Shown: positions 8,997-20,202 of the stretch, one piece after another
Position numbering within the stretch: the stretch's first letter is position 1
Layout of the letters: the number at the start of each line of letters is the position of its first letter
Assembly (NCBI RefSeq): GCF_014203395.1
Contig: NZ_JACHIW010000002.1
Location: forward strand, 1,922,001-1,986,000
Length of the DNA stretch: 64,000 nucleotides
Source: Saccharopolyspora phatthalungensis
Lineage (GTDB): Bacteria; Actinomycetota; Actinomycetes; Mycobacteriales; Pseudonocardiaceae
Direction of reading: 5' to 3'
Program-made: the position numbers and the translations under genes
The notes under the pieces: generated by a model
What the model was told of the DNA's origin: nothing
The model's database searches: none
Seen by the model: the letters and a program-made list of their open reading frames with translations, nothing else

Positions 8997-9842
8997 TCAG
9001 TCGTCGTAGGGGTCGTCGTTGCCGGCCGAGCCGTACTCGGCGGCTTGGCTGGGATCGACGACGGCGAACCGCGCTCCGGTCGGATCTCGCAGTACCGCAA
9101 CTCTTCCGAGACTGGAGTCGTACGGGTCGACCCGCACCCGGCCGTCCAGCGCGATGGCCGTGTGCACCAACTCATCGGTGCCCACCGACTCGTCCACGCC
9201 GAGGTACACCAACCAGTGCGGCCGGGTACCCGTGGTGATGTGTTCGCGGATCATGCTGACCCGCGCGAGCACCGATTCCCCGTCCAGGTACCACACCGCG
9301 TACCCGGTTCGGTGCTCGGTGCCGAACTGCTCGGCGGAGTAACCGAAAAGCTCGCCGTAGAAGTGGTCCGCCGTCTGGGCCTTGATGGTCACCAGCTCCG
9401 CCCACACCAGCGTGCCCGGCAGGCCGACGTCGAACTGCCACGCCTCGTCCGGCTCCAGCAGCCCGAATTCGTCGTCGGCGGGGGTGCTCAGCACCAGTTT
9501 CACCCCCAAGCCCGAGACCCTGCTGCGCGGCACGACGATCTGCCCGCCGAGCTTGCCGGCCTCGGCCGCGGTGGCCGCACTGTCTTCGGCGGCGAGGAAC
9601 AACCGCCACCTCGACCGACCGTCCCCGGACTCGCGGATGCTGGCCACCGGGAATCCCTCGTGGAAAGCGATCACGTGCAAGCCCGCACGCGGATCGTCGT
9701 GCGACTCGTAGTCCCAGCCGAACAGCCCCGAATAGAACTCGCAGGCCACGCCGACGTCTGTGGTCACCAGCTCGATCCAACACGGCGTTCCATCGGGCAG
9801 ATCCCAGCGCCGCTGACCCGATCCAGGATTCACCACGGACAT
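8997..9842 (-). CDS. VOC-superfamily (glyoxalase/bleomycin-resistance fold) protein, two-domain
   Basis: 281 aa from ATG 9842. Two tandem VOC halves are visible. The first opens with GTPCWIELVTTDVGVACEFYSGLFGWDYE and the second with GTLVWAELVTIKAQTADHFYGELFGYS, each with the usual phi-E-L-xTxD start and FYxxLFG motif. This is the arrangement of YdfO/CFP30-like proteins (CFP30B is a mycobacterial example). VOC proteins bind small molecules or metals, and the substrate is unknown. Same strand as the MFS gene but 315 bp from it, with a hairpin in the gap, so probably a separate transcript. Confidence 0.85.
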   Translation of the reverse strand: MSVVNPGSGQRRWDLPDGTPCWIELVTTDVGVACEFYSGLFGWDYESHDDPRAGLHVIAFHEGFPVASIRESGDGRSRWRLFLAAEDSAATAAEAGKLGGQIVVPRSRVSGLGVKLVLSTPADDEFGLLEPDEAWQFDVGLPGTLVWAELVTIKAQTADHFYGELFGYSAEQFGTEHRTGYAVWYLDGESVLARVSMIREHITTGTRPHWLVYLGVDESVGTDELVHTAIALDGRVRVDPYDSSLGRVAVLRDPTGARFAVVDPSQAAEYGSAGNDDPYDD

Positions 9843-10080
9843 CTCCGGCCCCCCAGCATGGCAAGATCAACTATGGTCGCCATTATTCATGGTGACACGA
9901 TCAACCATGCCACAAAAAGAGATCACGATCCGGCGAATCCGCAACTGCGCACTGGCAGTGCTTGCCGGGCAATGTGCTTGACACATACCACAAAAGCGGC
10001 CCGCCGCGCCGCACCCGGCATGAAAGGACGGCCAGTCTTCGCGGAACTCGTCCTGGCGCGCCGGTGACCGCTCCCCGACC

Positions 10081-10133
10081 GCCCCTAGCGTGGGTCGTGC
10101 GCCGACGCATGGCGTTGCACGCACGCTAGGGGC
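10081..10133 (-). terminator. Hairpin terminator behind the MFS gene
   Basis: GCCCCTAGCGTG (10081-10092) pairs perfectly with CACGCTAGGGGC (10122-10133) around a 29-nt spacer that is itself partly complementary. It lies 25 bp downstream of the MFS gene stop on the minus strand. Confidence 0.65.
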
Positions 10134-10157
10134 AGCCCGGCAGTGGCCGCACATTGT

Positions 10158-11567
<1,410 letters not shown>

Positions 11568-11853
11568 CGCGACCACCGTCCGGGTCGACTACACGCCGAG
11601 TTCCGACAGCCACGGGTTGTTCGTCCTCGGAAAGCAAACATGACGAGCAACAATAGCGGGAAAGAATCAAGTTCGGCCAGCTGGGGGTAAAAAGAGGAAA
11701 TTTCGATCACAAATAAATCAGGCAAACCAAACATAGGTAGCGTTCACGGCAGAAAAGATCCTTCCGGACGAATATGGAAAGTTCTCAGGCTTTAAATTCG
11801 GCAAACCTCTCAATGCGGGCGCGTCGATCATTTCGGGCGCGGCCCCCGAGCGA

Positions 11854-11898
11854 GGCTGGTCGCCTTCGGCAAGCGAATGCTTCCGAAAGCGACCAGCC
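11854..11898 (-). terminator. Terminator hairpin behind the metallopeptidase
   Basis: GGCTGGTCGC (11854-11863) pairs with GCGACCAGCC (11889-11898). The inner TTCGG and CCGAA extend the stem. It sits 10 bp past the stop codon of the minus-strand metallopeptidase gene. Confidence 0.7.
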
Positions 11899-11908
11899 GC
11901 TTGGTGCC

Positions 11909-12835
11909 TCAGCCGAGGTTGGCCTTGGGGTCGAACGTGTTGCACGCGCTCGGGTTGCCGGTGCGCAATCCCGTGGTGAACCACTTCGCGCGCTGCGCCG
12001 AACTCCCGTGGGTGAACTTGGTCTCGTCCACCCGGCCGCCGCCGAGCTTGGCCTGGATGTAGTCGTCACCGATCCGCCCCGCCGCGTCCACCGCGCGTCG
12101 GACGTCGTCCTGCGAGATCTCCTCGATCAACGGCTTCCCGGAGCGGGTGGGCACGGTCGTGGCGTGATTGGCCCATACCCCCGCGTAGCAGTCGGCCTGC
12201 AGCTCCAACCGCACCCCACCCGAAGTCGGCCCGGTCTCCCGGGGGTTGACCTTCGACGTGGTGCCCAACAGGTTCTGCACGTGGTGGCCGTATTCGTGGG
12301 CCAGCACATAGGCTTCCACAAAATGACCGCCCTGGGCGCCGAAACGGGTCTTCAGGTCGTTGAAGAAGTCCAGGTCAATATAGACATCGGCGTCGGCCGG
12401 GCAGTAGAAGGGGCCGGCGGCGGAAGTCGCGCCCCCGCAGGCGGTACGCACCGCGCCGCGAAAGAACTTCGTCGGCGCCACTTGGTACGTCCCGCCCGAG
12501 CGCTGGAACTGCTCGGTCCAGTAGCCCTGGATCGAGTTGATCGAGGCGACCAGCGCGCACTCATCGCGGGCGTTGGCATCCGCCCCGGTGCGGCATTCCT
12601 GCGCCAAGCGCTGGTCGTCGGCCTGCTGCCCGGCGGGGAGCCGGTCGAGGTTCAGCGGCAGCGCCGGCTGGCCGCTGCCGCCGACGAAGTTGCTGATCAG
12701 GAAGTAGAGCACGAATCCGACGATGGCCAGCCCGCCGCCCCCCACGGCGATGGTGCCGCCCCCGAACCCGCCGCTGGAACCGCCGATGTCCTCCACCTGA
12801 GACGCGTCCAGATCCGCATCCTCGTTGAACCGCAC
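11909..12835 (-). CDS. Neutral zinc metallopeptidase (YpfJ/PF04228 family), membrane-anchored
   Basis: 308 aa from a GTG at 12835. The order is family-typical: a short acidic N-terminus (FNEDADLDASQVED), a Gly-rich linker, one membrane helix (LAIVGFVLYFLISNFVGG) and an extracytoplasmic domain. The zinc-binding HEYGHH motif begins at about His180, followed downstream by ELQADCYAGVWA, where the glutamate is the likely third ligand. The signatures NSIQGYW and FFNDLKTRFGAQGG also match. Known members are secreted or membrane-tethered proteases of unknown substrate. Ends 10 bp before a clear hairpin terminator. Confidence 0.9.
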   Translation of the reverse strand: MRFNEDADLDASQVEDIGGSSGGFGGGTIAVGGGGLAIVGFVLYFLISNFVGGSGQPALPLNLDRLPAGQQADDQRLAQECRTGADANARDECALVASINSIQGYWTEQFQRSGGTYQVAPTKFFRGAVRTACGGATSAAGPFYCPADADVYIDLDFFNDLKTRFGAQGGHFVEAYVLAHEYGHHVQNLLGTTSKVNPRETGPTSGGVRLELQADCYAGVWANHATTVPTRSGKPLIEEISQDDVRRAVDAAGRIGDDYIQAKLGGGRVDETKFTHGSSAQRAKWFTTGLRTGNPSACNTFDPKANLG

Positions 12836-12978
12836 TACGTCCTCCCGGGGCGGCGCGAGCCGGCCGACCGCAAGCCGGCCATCCAGAAATCGTGGTCGGC
12901 GAACACGATATCCGGTTCACGGGGCGCCCTGGCCTGCCCAGCCCGAGCGCCCACCTCGCACCAAGTCCAAGCGGCACG

Positions 12979-14229
12979 TTAACCGGTGAACTCGCCGTGC
13001 AACTCTTCGACGGCTTGGGCCCACAGATCGGTGAGCCGGGCCGCATCGTCGATGCCGGAGTGCGTGAGCGCGGAAAGCGTGAACTGGTCCCGGTATCCGC
13101 TGGCGAGCGTGAAACACGCTTCCCCAGGCGGGAGCCACGGGAGCGGAACGATCTCGTCGACGGGGGTTCCGAACACGTGCAGTGGGCGGCTGATTCGGAC
13201 GTTGGACACGGTCAGCGCGGTAGTGAAGGGGGCCGTGAAACGTTTGACTACCCACCCCGTCAGCTGTTCGGAACCGTGTTCGGCCAGGGCGCGGTATGCG
13301 CGTCGATGCCCTGCCATCCGGTGCCGGCTGGTAGCGGCCATTGTCGCGTTCAGCCGCTGACGCGCGGTGGGAAGTTCGGTGAAAAGGGGTGTGCGTAGGA
13401 AACCGATCTGGTTGCCGAGCCCGGTATCTGGCTCGCCGGGCAGCCGCGTGTCGATCGGGACCAAGGCGTGCAGGCGCTCGGCGGCCGAGCCGCCCGGGTA
13501 CCAGTCGCGCAACGCGCCCGACATGGCGGCCAGATGGACCTGATTGATGGTGGCACCGGTACTCCGGGCCACGTCGCGGAGTCGGCTCAGATCGATGGCA
13601 CGACTGGTGAAGCGGCGTCCGGGCTCGGCAGGAATCTCCATCGCCCGCCAAGGAGTGACCGGCCCGTAGGTCTTGAGCAGATCCGGAAGCAGCGACGGAA
13701 CACTTCGCCAGCCAGCTGGGGCGCTCGTCACGCCCGATGCGTACGGTGCCGGGACAGTGTCGCTGAACATGAGTTCAAGGGTTCGTAGCATTGAAATCGC
13801 GTCGTGCACCGCGTGGTGCGCGAGGTAGTGCAGGGACCAGGTGCCGTCGTTCCCGGTCGAAAGCCACAATCCCCACCGGGGCCTGTTTGGATCTGGCGCC
13901 GAATCGAACAGCCGCTGTGCCGGCCCTGCGGCGGCCACGCGGACGGCGCGGACATGGTGGGCGATGTCGAAGTCCTCGTCACGTTCCCAGCGGGCCTGCC
14001 CGTTCCGGCGCACCAGCCGGTGCGTGAGCTGCGGCAGCCGCGACACCGGCGCCGCCAAGCGCTCGCGCAGAACGTCAAGGGACAGCGGGGCCTTGGACAT
14101 CCGTAGCTGGAAACCGAAGTACATATCGACCGGATTCGGCACCAGCTCGTCAAGCGCGAGAAAGATGTTCGTCAGCGGGTTGGCACTTGGCGGCGATAAC
14201 GTGATGTCACATGTGACAGAATTGCCCAT
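12979..14229 (-). CDS. WS/DGAT-like O-acyltransferase
   Basis: 416 aa from ATG 14229. A TTG at 14259 is also in frame but has no RBS. The condensation-type motif HHAVHD (from ~His138) matches the HHxxxD active site of wax-ester synthase/diacylglycerol acyltransferases. GNQIGFLRTPL fits the family's second conserved block, and SNVRISRPLHVFG with ASGYRDQFTLSALTHSG resembles its C-terminal PLW/ND region. These enzymes transfer acyl-CoA to long-chain alcohols or diacylglycerol for lipid storage, although many actinobacterial paralogs have other acceptors. The gene stands alone. A 14-bp palindrome overlaps its first codons. Confidence 0.78.
   Translation of the reverse strand: MGNSVTCDITLSPPSANPLTNIFLALDELVPNPVDMYFGFQLRMSKAPLSLDVLRERLAAPVSRLPQLTHRLVRRNGQARWERDEDFDIAHHVRAVRVAAAGPAQRLFDSAPDPNRPRWGLWLSTGNDGTWSLHYLAHHAVHDAISMLRTLELMFSDTVPAPYASGVTSAPAGWRSVPSLLPDLLKTYGPVTPWRAMEIPAEPGRRFTSRAIDLSRLRDVARSTGATINQVHLAAMSGALRDWYPGGSAAERLHALVPIDTRLPGEPDTGLGNQIGFLRTPLFTELPTARQRLNATMAATSRHRMAGHRRAYRALAEHGSEQLTGWVVKRFTAPFTTALTVSNVRISRPLHVFGTPVDEIVPLPWLPPGEACFTLASGYRDQFTLSALTHSGIDDAARLTDLWAQAVEELHGEFTG
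14207..14220. promoter_or_regulatory. Perfect palindrome TGTCACATGTGACA, possible operator
   Basis: A 14-bp perfect dyad a few codons inside the acyltransferase frame as annotated (codons for V-T-C-D). Dyads of this kind are typical of dimeric TetR/FadR-type repressors. Its overlap with the start would suit repression of this gene, or would mean that the true start is further downstream. Confidence 0.35.
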
Positions 14230-14925
14230 CGGTGTACCTGTTCTCTGTCTTGTACTCAACGGCTTACGCGGCCGGGCAATGAGATCGCTACCCGCCGTGA
14301 GCCGGTTCCGCCGAGAGCGGGTCGGCCCGACCTTCGGCTAGTCGAACCAGCACGTCGGTGGCGGGGTGAGCGGACCGCTGTCGGCGTTGTGCTCGAAGCC
14401 GGTCTGGGATCGGTCCAGACGTCTCCCGGTCAACGTCCCTGCTCCGGTTGCTCAGGTCCCGTTAAGGTCCACTCTGGAGGTTTCAGATGCGCGGTTCGGT
14501 TTCGGCGCCAACAGTTGTCGCAACGTTCGCTGGCAACCTCGCTCCCGTTGGAGATCACCAACGGCCCAAGTCCGGTCGTCGGCCCGTGAACGGGCCGACC
14601 GATTGCCCACGCGTCGAGAGCGTTCGGCGGGCATCTATTCGATGACGCACATCGGCGTCCGCAGCGATGTCGGCATGGCCTGCCGCAGCGGCGAGTCGGG
14701 GGACACCGCGATGACGTGAAGAAGGCCTAGATCATAGCTGTGTCTCCGGAGTGTTAAGAGTAGCCGCAGGTCAGGAGCCGAGGTCGGGCCCGGGGGCTCC
14801 AGACCACTCGGCGCTCGCTGATCGCATGACTGATGCATTCGTGCCGGTCAGCCGCTGTGACAACACCGACTTACCGGCACGAGTAGCACCATATGCGCGC
14901 CGGGAGAGGGAAGCTGCGGGTTGAG
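14230..14925. other. Intergenic region without recognised genes
   Basis: About 700 bp. Several short ORFs on both strands show no family resemblance or RBS. The only structure I can support is the hairpin at 14840-14881. Confidence 0.5.
14840..14881 (-). terminator. Inverted repeat behind the SGNH hydrolase
   Basis: CGTGCCGGT (14840-14848) and ACCGGCACG (14873-14881) form a 9-bp stem around 24 nt. It is placed 45 bp after the minus-strand hydrolase stop. Confidence 0.5.
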
Positions 14926-16203
14926 TCAGAGGGGCACGCAGCTCTGCCCTTTTGAGCCGGGCCGCAGCGCGGGCAGGCAGACATAGTCGGCGAGCGCCTG
15001 TTGACCGGCGATGTTGGCATGCGCGCCATCACCGTTGTCATAGGGCGGGTAAATGCTGTTCGGCTTGAGCGGGTCCTTGAGCACCTGGTCGAAGTCGATC
15101 ACGTCATCGCAGGTGCCGGCGCAGTTGTTCCAGCGCTTCACGAAAGTGCCGACGGTGTGGCGATCGAGGTTTTGCCGGTCCGTGTACGACGGGCGCGGGG
15201 TGATCGGCGTGACGTGGACGGCGATTCCGGCATCGCGAAGCCGCTGGAACACCTTGTGGTAGCTGTCCAAGATCTGCGCCGCTGTGCAGCCCGCGGCGAG
15301 GTCGTTGGTGCCGTAGTAATAGATCACGCCGGTCACGCCGTGCAGCGCGAGCACGTCGCGGTCCAGCCGCGCCAAGGCATCGAGTCCCGCGGCCTCTTGA
15401 GGTATGGACGGGCACTCGCCGGAGCTCGTGGTCGCGCTGATCCCGGCGTTGGCCACCGCCAGTTGCTCGCCCGGTGGCAGCTCTGCCGAGATTCGGCGGC
15501 CCAGGTCGTCCAGCCAGCGCCGGTTGGCCCCCAACTCGGTGCAGCCCGGGCCGCAGTTGGTACTTCCGACGCCGTCGACCACCGAGCTGCCAAACCCGAC
15601 GACGGTGCCCTGCAACGCAGGGTTGTGGACGTCGACCGCACTGACGAGGTAGGTGGAGACCACGGTTTGCGTGTAAGCGGAGCCGGAACTCTCAGCGGTG
15701 TGGTCGCCCGTGCCGGGCGGCGTCAAGTAGTTGTCGCGTGCCGCGAAAGCGTGTTGGCCGGGGACTACCGTGCCGGCGACGTACATGCTGACCGCGACGT
15801 CGTCTTGGGGGCGCGTGTCCAAACCCGTTTCGTCGCTCCACAGTTCACCGCCGGGCGGGATCGTGACGCTTCTGCCGCCCGCGAAGGTGATGGGGCGGGC
15901 AGTGTCCACGAGGGTGGCGTCTTTCCCGCTGCGCCCGACGGTCGCGCGGTCGATGATCAGTGGTTGTTTGCCGAACGTGTTCTGCAGCCGGATCCGCACC
16001 GCGCTTCCGCCCTGGCTGAGGTGGGCGACCATGCGGATGGACTGGTTGTTCAACTTCGACGCCGCGAGTCCTTGCTGGGATTGCGCCCAGGCGGTGAACC
16101 AGGACGTCGGCCCGACCGCCTGGGCCGGGGCGGAAGCGATGAAACAGACCGTGGCCATGAGGAAAACCGTCGCGAGAACGCACAATCTCCGAGCCAGCAT
16201 CAT
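14926..16203 (-). CDS. Secreted SGNH/GDSL-family esterase
   Basis: 425 aa. A Sec signal peptide is clear (MLARRLCVLATVFLMATVCFIASAPAQA), so the enzyme is exported. SGNH blocks: block I appears as VGFGSSVVDGVGST, where the usual GDS is GSS but the serine is retained. Block III is YYYGTNDL (GxND), and block V is NGDGAHANIAG with the catalytic Asp and His. A preceding ~170-residue beta-rich region is usual for this actinobacterial lipase/rhamnogalacturonan-acetylesterase-like group. Cys pairs (TNCGPGC, NNCAGTC) are consistent with extracellular disulfides. Substrate unknown. Confidence 0.85.
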   Translation of the reverse strand: MMLARRLCVLATVFLMATVCFIASAPAQAVGPTSWFTAWAQSQQGLAASKLNNQSIRMVAHLSQGGSAVRIRLQNTFGKQPLIIDRATVGRSGKDATLVDTARPITFAGGRSVTIPPGGELWSDETGLDTRPQDDVAVSMYVAGTVVPGQHAFAARDNYLTPPGTGDHTAESSGSAYTQTVVSTYLVSAVDVHNPALQGTVVGFGSSVVDGVGSTNCGPGCTELGANRRWLDDLGRRISAELPPGEQLAVANAGISATTSSGECPSIPQEAAGLDALARLDRDVLALHGVTGVIYYYGTNDLAAGCTAAQILDSYHKVFQRLRDAGIAVHVTPITPRPSYTDRQNLDRHTVGTFVKRWNNCAGTCDDVIDFDQVLKDPLKPNSIYPPYDNGDGAHANIAGQQALADYVCLPALRPGSKGQSCVPL

Positions 16204-16318
16204 TGCGTGCCTCCGTAGAGATCAGTTGATCAGCGGCACGGTGCAGAATAGCCCCGTGGTCATGGTCAATCGCGTCAGCGCGACGGGCCCGAAGCCCGAG
16301 TCAAAGATGATCAGACGC

Positions 16319-17035
16319 TCACCACGGCACGGGTGTTTCGTCCCAGGAGAAGAACGCACCGTTAGGGCCGTCGTCCGGCAACAGAGCCAGTCGGACGGCT
16401 CCCCGGGCGGCTTCGGCCGGGTCGCCGCCGACGGAGCTGGCCCGGGGGTTGAGGTCGGTGGCTCGCACGCCGGGGGCGAGCGCGTTGACCTTGAAACCCT
16501 CCTCGGCCAGCTCCTGGGCGTAGAAGACGGTCAGGGCGTTGAGGGCGGCCTTCGACGATCGGTAGGCGGCCGCGCCAGCGCTTCCGGAGGGGAACTGAGG
16601 GTTGGGAGTCGTGCTCCAAGTCAAAGATCCGGTGCCACTGGAGATATTGACGATGCGGGGGTGCGCGGACCGGCGCAGGGCGGGCAGGAAAGCGTTGGTG
16701 ACCGCGACGACCGCGAACACGTTGGTCTCGTATGTCCGCCGGAACTCCTCGACGTCGGTCCCGGTCGGCGGGGCGAGCGAGACCGAGATGCCCGCGTTGT
16801 TGACCAGGACATCCAAGCGGTCCACCTGGGCCGCCGCCGCGGTGACGCTGCCGGCATCCGTCACGTCCAGCACCAGCAGGCGAGCGTCGCCGCCGATCTC
16901 TCCGACGGCTTGTTGCCCGCGCCTGGCGTCGCGGGAACCGACATACACGGTGAAGCCTGCCGCGGCGAGCTGGCTGGCGATGTGCTTGCCGATGCCCTTG
17001 TTGGCACCGGTGACAAGTGCTGTGCGATCGTTCAT
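16319..17035 (-). CDS. Short-chain dehydrogenase/reductase (SDR)
   Basis: 238 aa from ATG 17035 (MNDRTALVTG). An upstream in-frame extension to 17107 looks non-coding. Classical SDR: cofactor loop TGANKGIGKHIA near the N-terminus, NNAG (~80), a serine region NISSG, and YRSSK as the YxxxK active site. An Arg at the start of beta-2 (GSRDARRG) suggests NADPH preference. It diverges from an XRE regulator across 70 bp that contain an inverted repeat. This SDR/MmyB-type regulator pairing is very common in actinomycetes and usually means the regulator controls the SDR. Substrate unknown. Confidence 0.88.
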   Translation of the reverse strand: MNDRTALVTGANKGIGKHIASQLAAAGFTVYVGSRDARRGQQAVGEIGGDARLLVLDVTDAGSVTAAAAQVDRLDVLVNNAGISVSLAPPTGTDVEEFRRTYETNVFAVVAVTNAFLPALRRSAHPRIVNISSGTGSLTWSTTPNPQFPSGSAGAAAYRSSKAALNALTVFYAQELAEEGFKVNALAPGVRATDLNPRASSVGGDPAEAARGAVRLALLPDDGPNGAFFSWDETPVPW

Positions 17036-17047
17036 GACACATACGGT

Positions 17048-17075
17048 TCCCTGGCCGTGCCCGTCCTGCCAGGGA
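17048..17075. promoter_or_regulatory. Inverted repeat in the SDR/regulator divergent promoter
   Basis: TCCCTGGC (17048-17055) and GCCAGGGA (17068-17075) form an 8-bp dyad with a 12-nt spacer, between the two divergent start codons. A plausible operator for the XRE protein. Confidence 0.4.
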
Positions 17076-17105
17076 CGAGGAGTACCAGGATCTGGAGGAG
17101 GCAGC

Positions 17106-17918
17106 ATGGCGCGGCAGGAGTTGGCCCGCTTCCTGCGGGATCGCCGTCAGGGGTTGCGTCCGCACGAGGTCGGTCTGCCGACGATTACCCCTCGCCGCAT
17201 ACCGGGCCTGCGGCGCGAAGAGGTGGCCGAGCTGGCGCACATGTCGGTCGACTACTACACGCGGCTCGAGCAGGCCCGCGGGCCCCGGCCGTCGCCCCGG
17301 ATCCTGGACGGGCTGGCCCAGGCCCTGCGGCTCACGCCGGCGGAACGCAGCCACCTGTTCCGCCTGGCTGGATCACCCGAGCCGCCCGGCACCAACGCGG
17401 TGCGGAGGGTGCGCCCGCAGGTGGCCCGGATGCTGGAGCGACTGCCGGAGACCGGCGCGATCGTCACCGACGCCGCCTATGGCGTCATCGCGTCGAACCC
17501 CCTGGCGCGGGCTCTGCTGGGCGATGGCCTCGGAGGCGAGACGACGAACCTGGCCCGGCGTCGCTTCCTCGGCCAGGGGCGCAGGTACGAGAGCTTCAGT
17601 GCCGAGGAATTCGGGCACATCGTGGTGGCCCGGTTGCGCCGGGCCGCGGACCGCTACCCGCACGACGCGCAGCTCGCCGCCCTGCTGGCCGAATTGCGGG
17701 TCGGCAGTGAGGAATTCCGGCAGATCTGGGAGGCGCATCCCGTGCACACTCCCGGGCACCGCACCAAGACCCTCGACCATCCGACGCTGGGCACACTGCG
17801 GTTGAACTGCGACGTACTGCTCGTGCCCGAGGACGACCAGGAAGTCGTCCTGATCACGGCGGATCCCGGATCGCCTTCCGCGCGGACCCTCCGCAACCTC
17901 GCCGCACAGGTGGCCTGA
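17106..17918 (+). CDS. XRE-family regulator with MmyB-like ligand-binding domain
   Basis: 270 aa from ATG 17106 with GGAGGAGG immediately upstream. The N-terminal helix-turn-helix contains the family hallmark RRIPGLRREEVAELAHMSVDYYTRLEQARG. The C-terminal ~170 residues form the MmyB-like (PAS-fold) domain: ETGAIVTDAAYGVIASNPLARALLG, the HPTLGTLRLNCDVLLVPEDDQ segment and the closing TADPGSPSARTLRNLA. Such proteins sense small or lipid ligands and usually repress an adjacent oxidoreductase, here the divergent SDR. Confidence 0.9.
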   Translation: MARQELARFLRDRRQGLRPHEVGLPTITPRRIPGLRREEVAELAHMSVDYYTRLEQARGPRPSPRILDGLAQALRLTPAERSHLFRLAGSPEPPGTNAVRRVRPQVARMLERLPETGAIVTDAAYGVIASNPLARALLGDGLGGETTNLARRRFLGQGRRYESFSAEEFGHIVVARLRRAADRYPHDAQLAALLAELRVGSEEFRQIWEAHPVHTPGHRTKTLDHPTLGTLRLNCDVLLVPEDDQEVVLITADPGSPSARTLRNLAAQVA

Positions 17919-17965
17919 AGCGGCGGCGAAGCCGTCCACAGTCGACCGTTTCGGTCAGGGGCTCG

Positions 17966-20202
17966 TCAAGAATCAGGAACCAGAGTGTCCAGCAGAATCG
18001 GTGTTTCGCGTACTCGGACGCCGGTCGCGTGATAGACCGCGTTCGCCACGGCGGCGGCGGTGCCGAGCACGCCGATCTCGCCGACGCCCTTGGCGCCGAG
18101 TTCGTTGATGACCTCGTCGTGTTCCTCGACCGTCTCAACCCGCACGTCGGAAACGTCGGCGTTGGCCGCGAAGTGATAGGCCCCGAGGTCGGCGCCGGCG
18201 AAGCGGCCCGCGCCGTCGATCGGGGACGCCTCAAGCAGGGCGTGACTCGCGCCCCAGATCATGCCGCCGACCAGTTGGGCTCGCGCCGTGCGGGGGTTGA
18301 TGATGCGCCCGCAGCCGAACACGCCGACCATGCGCCCCACCCGCGGAATCCGGGTGACCGGTTCGACGGAGACCTCGACGAACTGGGCACCGAAACTGTA
18401 CAAAGCGTGACCGTTCGCTTCCGGTCCGGCGAACACCTCTCGGCCGCTGAACGCTCTCCGGACCGCCTGCCGGTCGAGTTCGTTGGGTGCCCACTGGTCA
18501 TCGAGCTGCACCGCGCCCTCGCCGAGCTCGGCCACCGCGTCGCCCAACGGGCAAATCGGGCCGCTTGGCCCGACCACCATCCCGTTGCGCAGCGCCAGCG
18601 CCCCCCTGGTAATCCCCGGCGGGAGGCCACGGCGTTGAGCAGGTGGGCACGGGCTTTCCGCGCGGTCCGTGCCACCGCCGAACCCACCGAGCCGGTGTTG
18701 GACGAACCCACGGTCATCGGGCCTGGTGGCAGGCGACTGTCACCGAGCTCGACTTCGACCTGGTCCAGCGGGCACCCGAGTGCGTCGGCGAGGATCTGGG
18801 CAAGGACGGTGTACGCCCCCGTGCCGAGCTCGTGACCGCTGACCAGCGCCCGAACCCGGCCGTTCGGCTCGAGGCGGACGGACGTCCGCGACGGTGTGCG
18901 CAGCACCGGGTAGATCGAACTCGCACATCCCCAGCCGACCAGTCTGCCGTGTTCGTCCCGCATCGACCCCACGCGCGGATCGCGCGAGTCCCACCCGAAT
19001 ATCGCCGCCCCGCGTTCGAGGCACTGCGCAAGCGAACGGCTGCTGAACGGCAGCCCGCTGATCGGGTGGCGCGCGGTGTCGTTGCGCAGCCGGAACTCGA
19101 CTGGGTCGAGACCGCATTTCGCGGCGAGCTCGTCGATGGCACTTTCCACGGCGAACAGTGGACCGTACTCGTGTGGCCCGCGCATCGAGCCCGGTGTGTT
19201 CACGTCCGTGGAAACCAGGTGTGCGCGCAGGCGCACGTTTTCCATCCCGTACAGCGCACTCGTGATCGCCGTTCCAGCCAGGCGGTTGTCGTCGGTGCGG
19301 GACGTCTGGAGGTATTCGACGTGCTCATAGGCGATCAGCCGGCCGTCGGCGCGGGCGCCGAGCCGAACGCATTGCTTGCTCTGTGGGCGGAACGGCCCGA
19401 CCGTGAACATCTGGCCGCGCGTGACCATGAGCCGTACGGGACGCCCGAGCGCTCGCGCGGCGAGGGCGGTGAACACGGTGTGCCACAGCAGCGGGGCCTT
19501 GCAGCCGAACGCGCCGCCGACGTATGGGCTGAGCACCTCGACCGCCTCGGGACGAAGTCCCAGCGTCTCGGCCAGTCCGGCACGCGCGCCGGTCACCCAT
19601 TGCGACGGCACGTGTACCCGTAATACGCCGTCGCGCCACAGCGCTGTCGTCGTGTACGGCTCGATCGGAAGGTGGTGCATACCCGGTGTGTGGAAGGTGG
19701 CGGAAACGACACTGTCCGCTGTGGACATTGCTCGGTCCACGTCTCCGACGTCGATACTCGCGGCATCGTCGAGCCGGGCGCCGGCGAGGTTCTCGCGCTA
19801 TGACGCGGCAGCCGGCGCGGACGAGTAGTCGATCGCGAGCCTGGACGCCGCGTCCTCGGCCGCCTCAAGGGTTTCGGCGACGACGAGTGCTACGATCTGG
19901 CCGCTGTGCTGGACGTGTGGCGAGGCCAGCGGGTTGGCACTGGACTGGAAACGTCCACCCGCGCCCATGAACAGCCCGCGCAGTCCGGATGCCTCACCCC
20001 GGTGCGTGAGCACGGTGCGGAAACCCGGCACCGCTTCGGTTTCCGTGGGGTCGATTCCGATAATCGTGCCCCGGGTGACCGTGCTCGTGACGAGCACGGC
20101 GTGGGCCATGTCCGGATATGCCTCGTCGGCCGCGAAACGGGCGCGGCCGGTCACCTTGTCGTAGGCGTCCCGGCGGGGCATGTCCATGCCGACCACGCTC
20201 AT
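17966..20202 (-). pseudogene. Molybdopterin-binding subunit of aldehyde oxidoreductase (PaoC/XdhB-like), interrupted
   Basis: Starts at ATG 20202 (MSVVGMDMPRRDAYDKVTG), overlapping the FAD-subunit stop by 4 bp. Reading is blocked by an in-frame TAG at 19800-19798 (…APAAAS-stop-RENLAGARLDD…). The frame then continues normally through the Mo-cofactor motifs VGGAFGCKAPL and PGSMRGPHEYGPL to about 18620. There a one-base indel in a C/G run (18611-18624) shifts it; the C-terminal third (…LALRNGMVVGPSGP… to GAKGVGEIGVLG) is in another frame, ending at 17966. Full length would be ~745 aa, as in the YagR/PaoC family. Two independent lesions argue for a pseudogene. Sequencing error is the alternative. 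Confidence 0.8.
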
